From DTU015 sp964641455 (GTDB taxonomy: Bacteria > Bacillota > Sulfobacillia > Fermentithermobacillales > Fermentithermobacillaceae), in contig CAZXLH010000004.1 of NCBI GenBank assembly GCA_964641455.1, forward strand, positions 1-64,000: 64,000 bases of DNA, read 5' to 3'. The position numbers were made by a program, and so were the translations under genes. Shown here one piece after another: positions 8,721 to 16,564 of this stretch. Under the pieces are notes generated by a model. The model was not told the DNA's origin and searched no databases. It saw only the letters and a list, made by a program, of their open reading frames with translations. How positions within the stretch are numbered: the first letter of the stretch is position 1; the number at the start of each line of letters is the position of its first letter.

Positions 8721-9599
8721 ATGCAAAGAGAAACATTTTCAAGAACACTAAAAGAAGAACTGTCCAGGGTTGAAATAATCGATGAAACCCAAGCCTATTG
8801 GGAGCATTTGGCTCTCAGGCAGCTTATTGCTCCTAAAAACAAACGCCTGAAGCCAAGTGCCTCACAGAACAATCAAGCATTAAGCCTTGAGGCATGCAAA
8901 CCTCATGTAAAGCCATACCTTCTGCGAAGGCTTTTTTGCCTGAACAAGGCACTGTCAGATTCAAACCGCCAAATGCTTCAAACAAGCAAACCGGATTTTG
9001 ACACTCTCATTTCCCATACCCAAAGCCGGAGAAGTTTCTTACGAGGTATTTTCCTGGCCAGGGGTTCGCTTTCATCGCCTATTCGAGGGCATCACCTGGA
9101 AATGGCACTGCCATACGAACAGATAGCCGCGCTGGTAAAAAACCTAATTAACCAAGAAGGGCTCAAAAGCGGCATAATAAGGCGGCGTTCATCTTGGGTG
9201 GTATACCTTAAAGATGCAGATGAAATTTCCGAATTTCTCACGCTTCTCGGAGCATCCAGATCTGTTTTGCAGTACGAGGAAATAAGAGTTCAAAAAACCA
9301 TCAAAAGTTCAGTTCAAAGACAGGTAAACATGGACAAAGCCAATGTAACCAGGTCAGTGGAATCATGTCTTAAGCAAATTGAAGACATCCGCCTAATTGA
9401 CGAAACTTTGGGATTGCACCGTCTTCCAAAAGCTCTGCGCGAAATAGCCGAAGCAAGACTGGCTCACCAGGCCTTAACCATGCAAGAATTAGGGCAAGTG
9501 CTCAATCCGCCTATATCCAAATCTGCTGTAAACCACAGGTTGCGAAGATTAGCCGAAAAAGCGGACAGCCTGCGGGAACAAAGCAAAAGGGAGCAGTAA
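8721..9599 (+). CDS. whiA: DNA-binding protein WhiA
   Basis: A 292-residue WhiA protein: an N-terminal domain related to LAGLIDADG homing endonucleases without catalytic residues (SFLRGIFLARGSLSSP is the recognisable part), and a C-terminal helix-turn-helix (LGQVLNPPISKSAVNHRLRR). In Streptomyces it controls sporulation septation; in Bacillus it affects division and chromosome segregation. Somewhat shorter than the usual 315 or so residues but no domain is missing. Last gene of the plus-strand operon, 11 bp after yvcK; only 37 bp separate it from the convergent gene at 9637, with no clear hairpin between them. Confidence 0.95.
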   Translation: MQRETFSRTLKEELSRVEIIDETQAYWEHLALRQLIAPKNKRLKPSASQNNQALSLEACKPHVKPYLLRRLFCLNKALSDSNRQMLQTSKPDFDTLISHTQSRRSFLRGIFLARGSLSSPIRGHHLEMALPYEQIAALVKNLINQEGLKSGIIRRRSSWVVYLKDADEISEFLTLLGASRSVLQYEEIRVQKTIKSSVQRQVNMDKANVTRSVESCLKQIEDIRLIDETLGLHRLPKALREIAEARLAHQALTMQELGQVLNPPISKSAVNHRLRRLAEKADSLREQSKREQ

Positions 9600-9636
9600 T
9601 ACTACCCCCTGCATTTGGATTTTGCGCCTGGCCGGG

Positions 9637-10023
9637 TTATTCCATAAAGATCTCTATGTGTTGATTCTCATCATCATCAATTACATCTACAAGTTTGCCC
9701 CTGCCGCCGTGTACAAGCGCTACTCTTAACTGGTTGAGATCAACGCCCATTTCATCAATATCTACACCGCCAAGAGAAGCAAATTTGTTACCTGTCTTAA
9801 GCGCCCAATCTACCAACCCCATGGGAAGGTTCACCATTACCTTGGGTTTTTCCTTTCCTCGTTCTGTAATCCGTATCTTTAGCCATTTCGCTCTGGCCTG
9901 GGGAATATCTGTTTCCAATTGAGTTTCTGTAGGTTCAAGGGCTTCCAAAAGTTTCAACCCTTCATCTACAGTGATTTTCCCATCTTTGAGCATCTGCAAA
10001 ATACGAATTCGCTCTTCCTCCAT
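9637..10023 (-). CDS. SHOCT-like-domain protein of unknown function
   Basis: A 128-residue protein whose first 30 residues form the short helix-turn-helix-like SHOCT-type hairpin (ILQMLKDGKITVDEGLKLLE). The remainder (about 45-128) is a soluble, acidic alpha/beta segment with KVMVNLPMGLVDWALK, ending in HIEIFME. No signal peptide or membrane helix. Last gene of the DUF2089-DUF4097 operon, 17 bp after its neighbour, with ATG behind AAAGGAGGG. The same hairpin occurs in both upstream proteins, which suggests that the three physically associate; the function is unknown. Confidence 0.75.
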   Translation of the reverse strand: MEEERIRILQMLKDGKITVDEGLKLLEALEPTETQLETDIPQARAKWLKIRITERGKEKPKVMVNLPMGLVDWALKTGNKFASLGGVDIDEMGVDLNQLRVALVHGGRGKLVDVIDDDENQHIEIFME

Positions 10024-10040
10024 GATATATATGCCCTCCT

Positions 10041-11174
10041 TTAAAACCGCACTCCGATTCTGCCTGCATTACTTGACGCCTTGATGTAGCCTTTCAACTT
10101 AGCATTTTCAAACCCGCGGGAACGAGCCCTGTAACGCCTTCTGCCAATATAACCCTTGACTTTATCTTCCAAAACCTCTACGTCGCCCATGTCGTCAACT
10201 TCAATTCTTCCTACGTTTGAAAACAGTTCTACTTCATACGCGGCATCATCAGGTTTGTCAACTTCTATTTCAATACGTCCGTTTGCCGTGCTGAACCGCC
10301 AGTCACCTACACCCTTCAATTCAGTATCGATTCGTCCGTTGGCAGTTGCAATATCTATGCTTTCCACAGCACCTTCGTATACAACCCTTCCGTTGGCTGT
10401 ACGCATTTTGGCCTCGCCAAAACCGCAATCCTCTGCATCAATACGCCCGTTAGCGGTTCTTATCACACACTTGGTTCCGGATACTTCTTCAAGCATTATA
10501 CGTCCGTTGGCAGAACTTAAATTTAGCGAGGCTTTCCTGGAATTTGGTATTTTCAGAAAGAAGGCTATCGACCTGTTCCTTAGCCCGCCTGCAAACCCAT
10601 TGCCGGTTGATGCCTTAAGAGACAACCCTTCCTGTCTAAACTCATAAGAGTTCTCAAGGATCCGCTTGGCCTCTTCTTCAGTCTCAGCATTAATCCGTTT
10701 TCTGACTGTAAGCAGGTAACCGGGCTCATCCCAGGATTCGACTGTAATCCTGCCGTTGGCAGTGGAAAAGTTAATATCGAGTTCACCGTCTTCAGCAAAC
10801 TCTCCGGCAATCTCTTCTTCAAACTTAAATCCAGGCCCGCCTGAAAAGCCACCTGTAAACAGTTGTGATATTACTTTTCCGAAGCCGTCGGCCATCTGCC
10901 CGATTTTGTCCAGGTCTCTTCCTACTTCATCAAACCGGCTTGAAACTGAATCAGCAATTTTTTCAGCTTGTTCTTCGGCGCGTTCAGCTACTTGCTCTGC
11001 ATCATCCACTACATCGTCAACCCGCTGTTTTACAGTTTGCTTAAGAGCATCCGGTTCAAAAACCGGTGAATGTTTGCCTGCCCCTACTGCCGTCAGTAAC
11101 TCTACACCCTGTTCCGGTGTAATCTGCCCATCTGCCACCATCTGCAAAATTAGCATTTTTTCTTCTTTTGCCAT
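10041..11174 (-). CDS. DUF4097/YvlB-type beta-repeat protein with N-terminal SHOCT-like hairpin
   Basis: About 377 residues. The N-terminus carries a SHOCT-like hairpin (LQMVADGQITPEQGVELL), then an acidic helical linker, then a right-handed beta-repeat region in which TANGR-type motifs recur (STANGRI, SSANGRI, RTANGRI, RTANGRV, ATANGRI, STANGRI, then SNVGRI and SNAGRI near the end). This is the DUF4097 family. No signal peptide is seen, so despite an adhesin-like fold the protein is probably cytoplasmic or tethered through partners. I start it at ATG 11174 because AAAGGGAG lies 8 bp upstream; a reading from 11210 has no ribosome site. Role unknown; YvlB in Bacillus is linked to envelope-stress regulons. 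Confidence 0.82.
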   Translation of the reverse strand: MAKEEKMLILQMVADGQITPEQGVELLTAVGAGKHSPVFEPDALKQTVKQRVDDVVDDAEQVAERAEEQAEKIADSVSSRFDEVGRDLDKIGQMADGFGKVISQLFTGGFSGGPGFKFEEEIAGEFAEDGELDINFSTANGRITVESWDEPGYLLTVRKRINAETEEEAKRILENSYEFRQEGLSLKASTGNGFAGGLRNRSIAFFLKIPNSRKASLNLSSANGRIMLEEVSGTKCVIRTANGRIDAEDCGFGEAKMRTANGRVVYEGAVESIDIATANGRIDTELKGVGDWRFSTANGRIEIEVDKPDDAAYEVELFSNVGRIEVDDMGDVEVLEDKVKGYIGRRRYRARSRGFENAKLKGYIKASSNAGRIGVRF

Positions 11175-11218
11175 AGCATTCTCTCCCTTTGCTATTGCTT
11201 CTGCCAACAAAACAATAC

Positions 11219-11617
11219 CTAATCAGAACCAATGTTTTTCAGCATCCGAACAGCTTCTGAAGCACTAATCTCGCCCTGGGAAAGCCTATCCAAAATTAGT
11301 TTGCGTTGCTTGCTATACTGCTCGCCGGTAATGTGCTTTTCATCTGAATCTACAGCGTATCCAAGAGCCCTTATCAATGATTCAAGACGCCCGCGAACAG
11401 TCGGATAAGAAATTCCAAGTTCCTTTTCAACTTCCCTGATATTACCGCGGTTTTTGATGAAAACTTCTGCAAAAGCTTTTTGCTCAGCAGAAAGGGAACA
11501 AAATTTACACATCTCAAAAGTACCTGATATCGTCGTGTTACATGCAGGGCAAGCTAATTGAGTGACTTCCAAAGCCTCAGCACATACAGGACAACGTCCG
11601 ATCACTTCTTTTGGCAC
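11219..11617 (-). CDS. DUF2089 zinc-ribbon/HTH protein, probable regulator
   Basis: A 132-residue protein with three parts: a zinc ribbon built from CPVC, CPAC and CKFC pairs (residues about 9-40), a helix-turn-helix (GNIREVEKELGISYPTVRGR, about 57-76), and a C-terminal SHOCT-like hairpin (RLSQGEISASEAVRML). This is the DUF2089 arrangement, regarded as a transcription factor family. It is the first gene of a three-gene operon and its own promoter contains a palindrome between -35 and -10, so autoregulation is a reasonable guess. Start is ATG behind AGAAGGTGGG. Confidence 0.85.
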   Translation of the reverse strand: MPKEVIGRCPVCAEALEVTQLACPACNTTISGTFEMCKFCSLSAEQKAFAEVFIKNRGNIREVEKELGISYPTVRGRLESLIRALGYAVDSDEKHITGEQYSKQRKLILDRLSQGEISASEAVRMLKNIGSD

Positions 11618-11640
11618 TCTTTATCCCACCTTCTAGCATT

Positions 11641-11669
11641 AATATATGAGTAAACCTCATAAATGTCAA
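11641..11669 (-). promoter_or_regulatory. Sigma-A promoter of the DUF2089 operon
   Basis: On the minus strand a perfect TTGACA (11669-11664) is followed after exactly 17 bp by TATATT (11646-11641). The predicted transcript starts a few bases later, about 15-20 bp before the AGAAGGTGGG ribosome site. It is one of the best promoter matches in the window. Confidence 0.82.
11645..11661. promoter_or_regulatory. Candidate operator in the DUF2089 promoter spacer
   Basis: TATGAG (11645-11650) and CTCATA (11656-11661) form a perfect 6-bp inverted repeat with a 5-bp gap. It lies almost entirely between the -35 and -10 hexamers, where a bound dimer would block polymerase. The product of the first gene has a helix-turn-helix and is the obvious candidate ligand; that pairing is inference. 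Confidence 0.45.
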
Positions 11670-11676
11670 TCCCTTT

Positions 11677-11691
11677 ATTAATAATATTAAT
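11677..11691. repeat. AT-rich palindrome upstream of the DUF2089 promoter
   Basis: ATTAATA and TATTAAT (7-bp arms, 1-bp centre) make a perfect palindrome just upstream of the -35. It could be a second operator, an UP element, or merely AT-rich intergenic sequence next to the uvrC stop. Confidence 0.3.
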
Positions 11692-11715
11692 CTTTAGGTT
11701 AAACTTATTTTGATA

Positions 11716-13605
11716 CTAGTGAGGTTTGTTGAAGAAATCAAGAATAGCATGTGCAAGTTGAGGGCCTATGCCCTTAACCTCTTGAAGTTGTTCATAAGAA
11801 GCGGACTTGATTGAATCCAAACTGCCGAAAACCCTTAGAAGTTCCTTGATCTTTACAGGCCCTAGGCCTGGAATGTCCGATAGTACGGTATCCATTGCCT
11901 TTTTGCTTCTAAGTTTGCGATGATATGAAAGCGCAAACCTGTGTGCTTCATCCCGGACCCGCACAACCAGAAACAATGCCCCGGAATCACGTGGCAAGGC
12001 CACCGGTTCACTTTTGCCGGGGACAAATAACTCTTCGTTGCGTTCAGCCAGGCCTGCCAGGGGAATGTCAAGCCTGAGTTCATCAAATACCTGTTTTGCT
12101 GCATTTAATTGCCCTTTACCTCCGTCAACCAGGACAAAGTCAGGGAATATGGCAAATTTGCTCTGTTTCTTGAGTATCCTGGCATCTTGTGCAATAACCG
12201 CCCTTTCACTTAAACCTCTTTTGAACCGGCGCCACAATACTTCTTGCATCATGGCAACATCATCAGGAGTTGCCTCTGCTTTAATGCGAAAACGGCGGTA
12301 TGATGGCTTATCAGGTTTTCCATCAACAAGTACAACCATGGAAGCCACAGCCTCTCTGCCTGATATGTTAGATATATCAAAACACTCGATTCGCCTCGGC
12401 AAACAGGGAAGCTTAAGGGCTTTTGCCAAATCTTCCATAGCCTCAAGGTGCTCCCGGGCTTCTCTTTGATACCTGGGGATATGAGTGGACATCATGGTTC
12501 GGGCATTATCTGTAGCCATACGCACAAGATCTTTGAACATGCCCCGCTGGGGAGTGCGTATCCTGGCTCCTATGTACTCTTCAATCTCATCTTCATCAAC
12601 CAAAAAAACAGGTATCACCACTTCTTTTGGAATAAACGATGCATTGGGGTAGTATTGGGTAATAAACGCCCTGATAATCTCTTGATCCTCATCAAATTCG
12701 GTTCCTGAAAGCACAAACCCCTCCCTGCCCAGCAGTTTGCCCTTGCGTACCGGAAGCAATGCAACGAAAGCGAATTTCCCTGAGCGCGCCAACCCTAAGA
12801 TGTCTCTGTCTTTCATATCAGAAAGCACTATCTTCTGGCGCTCCATTACATCATCGAGGGCTGCAATTCGATCTCTTACCTTTGCCGCATTCTCGAAATC
12901 CAAATTTTCGGCCAAAAAGAGCATCTTCTGCTCCAGGTTGTCTTTAACATCCTTGTGCCGCCCTTCAAGAAATTTTACAACTTCATGAATTACTTCCATA
13001 TAGGCACCTTTATCTATTTCGCCTGTACAAGGCCCTAAGCAACGGCCTATATGGTAATTCAAACACGGCCTGGATACCTGTGCAAAACTACGGTCTGAGC
13101 ATGTTCTGTACGGGAAGATTTTACGTAATAACGACAGAGTCTCCCTAACAGAACCAGGCCTGGTAAAAGGGCCAAAATACCTGGCTCCGTCTTTTTTCAT
13201 TCTTCGTACCACAGCCACTTTCGGCCATTCATCTTGAAGGTTAACTCTCAAATATGGGTATTGCTTATCATCTCTAAGGAGGATGTTATAACGTGGTTTA
13301 TGTTTCTTTATCAGGTTAGACTCTAAAATCAAAGCTTCTGCTTCAGAATCAACTACGACGACCTCAAGCCCGGCTACCCTGCTCATGAGCGCTTCGGTTT
13401 TTACAGGCAGGTTTGTGCCAAAATACGACCGCACCCTGTTTTTTAGGTTGTTGGCTTTTCCTATATATAGAACTTCTCCTCCCTCTTCCCGGAATACATA
13501 TACTCCGGGAGAGGTGGGCAAGTGGTTTATCTTCTTGCCAAGTTCATACCGATCTCCGGTAATCCCTGCCCACATACGGTCCAGTGAACTGCTATTCACT
13601 TCCAT
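11716..13605 (-). CDS. uvrC: Excinuclease ABC subunit C
   Basis: UvrC makes both incisions around a DNA lesion after UvrA and UvrB have located it. The 629 residues show the N-terminal GIY-YIG nuclease (PTSPGVYVFRE then VLYIGKANNLKNRVRSYF), the four-Cys stretch (CSDRSF, CLNYHIGRCLGPC), a UVR motif (LDFENAAKVRDR), the RNase H-like C-terminal nuclease (CFDISNISG, DFVLVDGGKGQL) and a final helix-hairpin-helix pair (IPGLGPVKIKELLRVFGS). The start region overlaps uvrA by 14 bp; ATG 13605 is close to GGAGG and a GTG two codons on would be better spaced. Confidence 0.97.
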   Translation of the reverse strand: MEVNSSSLDRMWAGITGDRYELGKKINHLPTSPGVYVFREEGGEVLYIGKANNLKNRVRSYFGTNLPVKTEALMSRVAGLEVVVVDSEAEALILESNLIKKHKPRYNILLRDDKQYPYLRVNLQDEWPKVAVVRRMKKDGARYFGPFTRPGSVRETLSLLRKIFPYRTCSDRSFAQVSRPCLNYHIGRCLGPCTGEIDKGAYMEVIHEVVKFLEGRHKDVKDNLEQKMLFLAENLDFENAAKVRDRIAALDDVMERQKIVLSDMKDRDILGLARSGKFAFVALLPVRKGKLLGREGFVLSGTEFDEDQEIIRAFITQYYPNASFIPKEVVIPVFLVDEDEIEEYIGARIRTPQRGMFKDLVRMATDNARTMMSTHIPRYQREAREHLEAMEDLAKALKLPCLPRRIECFDISNISGREAVASMVVLVDGKPDKPSYRRFRIKAEATPDDVAMMQEVLWRRFKRGLSERAVIAQDARILKKQSKFAIFPDFVLVDGGKGQLNAAKQVFDELRLDIPLAGLAERNEELFVPGKSEPVALPRDSGALFLVVRVRDEAHRFALSYHRKLRSKKAMDTVLSDIPGLGPVKIKELLRVFGSLDSIKSASYEQLQEVKGIGPQLAHAILDFFNKPH

Positions 13606-16564
13606 TTGCCTCCGTCAACCCGCTGCCCTCAACTAAAGGATGCCCTCCCGCCGCATCTTGTGCCGGCAATGATTGGGCCTTAGCCTGATGCCGGGTTGGT
13701 GCATTATCAACCTTGGTTTTACTGTTGTTCGCCGGCCTCAAAACCGTCCTGAGAAATTCTCCTGTATAAGAATCGGAGCATTGAGCCACCTCTTCGGGAG
13801 TGCCTCTTGCCACAACAAACCCGCCCTCTTCGCCACCCCCCGGGCCCAGATCAATAATATAATCAGCACACTTAATTACATCCAGGTTATGTTCAATAAC
13901 CACAACCGTACTGCCTGCATCTACCAACCTTTGTAATACGTTCAGGAGTTTCCGCACATCCTCAAAGTGAAGCCCTGTGGTAGGCTCATCGAGAATATAT
14001 AGTGTTTTGTCATTGCCTCTTCTTGAAAGTTCGGTAGACAGTTTCACCCGCTGTGCTTCACCGCCGGACAAAGTGGTAGCAGGCTGGCCCAGCCTCATAT
14101 ACCCAAGCCCTACATCATAAAGAGTCTTAAGTTTACGTTTGACAACAGGAACATTCTTAAAAAACTCAAGCGCTTCCTCAACGGTCATGTCAAGCACATC
14201 TGCAATTGTCTTGCCCCGGTACTTCACCTCAAGAGTCTGAGTGTTATATCTCTTTCCGTTACACACTTCACACGGGACATATACGTCAGAAAGAAACTGC
14301 ATCTCAATGCGAATGATACCCTCGCCTCTGCAAGCCTCACACCTGCCGCCCTTTACGTTAAAACTGAATCTGCCGGGCCTATAGCCTCTCATTTTAGACT
14401 CTGGCGTCATGGAAAAAAGTTGCCTTATGTCTGTAAACACTCCTGTATACGTTGCAGGGTTAGACCTGGGGGTACGGCCAATAGGAGATTGATCGATATT
14501 TATAACTTTTTCAAGTTGATGAAGCCCTTCGATTCCATCATGTTCGCCGGGCCTTGCTCTGGAACCGTGCAAAACAGAAGACAGTTTCTTATGAAGGATC
14601 TCATCTACAAGAGTGCTCTTGCCTGAACCTGAAACCCCTGTGACGCAAGTGAAAACTCCAAGTGGAAATTTTACATCTATGTTCTTTAAATTATACTGTC
14701 TTGCGCCCAGAACAGTTATAAACCTATCTGAGGCACGGCGCTTTTTCGGAACAGGAATCTGCCTTTTGCCGGACAGATACATTCCTGTAAGTGAATCAGG
14801 ACAGTTAACCACTTCGTCAACACAACCTGCGACCACAACATGTCCACCTTTTTCACCTGCACCCGGGCCAATATCCACAATATAGTCAGCAGTCCGGATC
14901 GTGTCTTCGTCATGTTCAACAACAATCACAGTATTGCCTGTATCCCGTAAATGTTCCAGGGTGTCCAGCAGTTTCGCGTTATCTTTTGCATGAAGCCCTA
15001 TACTGGGCTCATCCAATACATACAACACACCGACAAGCCCTGAGCCAATCTGAGTGGCAAGGCGTATCCTTTGAGATTCGCCACCGGAAAGGCTGCCTGC
15101 TTGCCTATTTAGAGTAAGATACCCTAAGCCTACATCAACAAGAAAAGCCAGCCTCGAGCGTAACTGCCTGGTCACCTGGTCAGCGATAAGTTTTTCCCGA
15201 TCATTAAGTTTGAGCCGGTCAATAAAGGCAAGAGCCTCTTCACACGGCATAGCCGTAAATTCCGCTATATTAAGCCCGCCTACGGTAACTGCCAGGACTT
15301 CAGGCTTAAGGCGCTTTCCTTCACAGGCAGGACAAGGTATGGCAGCCATGAATCCTTCTATCCACTGCCTTATATAGTTGCTGGATGTTTGCTTGTACCG
15401 CCTTTCAAGGTTAGGTATTACCCCTGAATAAGTAATCATGCGCTCAGTGCGCCTGCCATACTTGTTTTGGTATCGGAACCGAATTTTCTGCTTGCCACTG
15501 CCGTGCAAAATAATCTCTACATGTTTAGGATCTAAATCCTGGATAGGCGTGTCTGTAGAAAACCCATAATGGGCCGCCACAGCCTCAAGCAACTGTGGAT
15601 AATACCCGTCAGGATTACTGTTCCACGGTACCACTGCCCCGTCAGAGATTGACTTTCTTTTGTCCGGAATGATCATCTCAGGGTCAATTTCCAAATTTAC
15701 ACCTAAGCCATTGCATGCAGGGCACGCTCCATAAGGGCTGTTAAACGAAAAGAGCCTAGGCTCAAGTTCGGCAATTGATATTCCGCAATCAGGGCACGCA
15801 AGGGATTGGCTATAAATAATGTCTTCCTTCTTGTCTCCGTCTACGATCTCCATCACTACCAAGTTGCCTGACACTGAAAGAGCAACCTCTAAAGAGTCAA
15901 CAAGGCGTGATCTAATACCATCCCTGATGACCAACCTGTCGACTACAGCCTCTATGGTATGCTTTTTGTTCTTGGCCAGACGTTTACCCACAAACTCTGA
16001 AACCTCTGCAGTAACCCCATCAACCCTGGCTCTCACAAACCCTGCTTTCTGAATGTCGTCAAATACTTTGCCATGTTCCCCTTTTCTCCCTCTTACCAAA
16101 GGAGCCAAAACAGAAAACCTGGTTCCCTGGGGAAACGCCAAGACCTGATCGGCTATTTGATCAACTGTTTGTTTAGATATGGGTTTTCCGCACTCAGGGC
16201 AATGGGGATGCCCTATCCGGGCATACAGAAGCCTCAGGTAATCATAAATTTCTGTTACTGTAGCCACAGTTGAACGCGGATTTCGGGTGCCTGATTTCTG
16301 GTCTATTGAGATTGCCGGCGATAACCCTTCAATGTGGTCAACGTCAGGTTTGTCCATTAACCCAAGAAACTGCCTAGCGTATGCAGACAAGGATTCCACA
16401 TACCGCCTTTGCCCTTCTGCATATATTGTGTCAAAAGCCAAAGAACTCTTTCCTGACCCGGATAACCCGGTTATCACCGTGAGAGTGTTTCTGGGGATCT
16501 CCAGGCTTATATTCTTCAAATTGTGCTGGCGAGCACCTTTAATAATCAGTTTATCGTGAGACAT
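13592..16564 (-). CDS. uvrA: Excinuclease ABC subunit A
   Basis: UvrA is the ATP-dependent damage sensor of nucleotide excision repair. Both ABC modules are complete: Walker A GLSGSGKSSLAFDT near the N-terminus and GVSGSGKSTLVDE in the second half, each with an LSGGE signature (GSLSGGESQRIRLA, TTLSGGEAQRVKLS) and a zinc module (CPDC/CPAC; CEAC/CEVC). At 990 residues it exceeds the usual 940 or so, because a hydrophilic, low-complexity tail of about 45 residues follows the second ABC module and runs into the uvrC start. ATG behind AAGGGGAAA; it overlaps uvrB by 14 bp. Confidence 0.98.
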   Translation of the reverse strand: MSHDKLIIKGARQHNLKNISLEIPRNTLTVITGLSGSGKSSLAFDTIYAEGQRRYVESLSAYARQFLGLMDKPDVDHIEGLSPAISIDQKSGTRNPRSTVATVTEIYDYLRLLYARIGHPHCPECGKPISKQTVDQIADQVLAFPQGTRFSVLAPLVRGRKGEHGKVFDDIQKAGFVRARVDGVTAEVSEFVGKRLAKNKKHTIEAVVDRLVIRDGIRSRLVDSLEVALSVSGNLVVMEIVDGDKKEDIIYSQSLACPDCGISIAELEPRLFSFNSPYGACPACNGLGVNLEIDPEMIIPDKRKSISDGAVVPWNSNPDGYYPQLLEAVAAHYGFSTDTPIQDLDPKHVEIILHGSGKQKIRFRYQNKYGRRTERMITYSGVIPNLERRYKQTSSNYIRQWIEGFMAAIPCPACEGKRLKPEVLAVTVGGLNIAEFTAMPCEEALAFIDRLKLNDREKLIADQVTRQLRSRLAFLVDVGLGYLTLNRQAGSLSGGESQRIRLATQIGSGLVGVLYVLDEPSIGLHAKDNAKLLDTLEHLRDTGNTVIVVEHDEDTIRTADYIVDIGPGAGEKGGHVVVAGCVDEVVNCPDSLTGMYLSGKRQIPVPKKRRASDRFITVLGARQYNLKNIDVKFPLGVFTCVTGVSGSGKSTLVDEILHKKLSSVLHGSRARPGEHDGIEGLHQLEKVINIDQSPIGRTPRSNPATYTGVFTDIRQLFSMTPESKMRGYRPGRFSFNVKGGRCEACRGEGIIRIEMQFLSDVYVPCEVCNGKRYNTQTLEVKYRGKTIADVLDMTVEEALEFFKNVPVVKRKLKTLYDVGLGYMRLGQPATTLSGGEAQRVKLSTELSRRGNDKTLYILDEPTTGLHFEDVRKLLNVLQRLVDAGSTVVVIEHNLDVIKCADYIIDLGPGGGEEGGFVVARGTPEEVAQCSDSYTGEFLRTVLRPANNSKTKVDNAPTRHQAKAQSLPAQDAAGGHPLVEGSGLTEANGSE

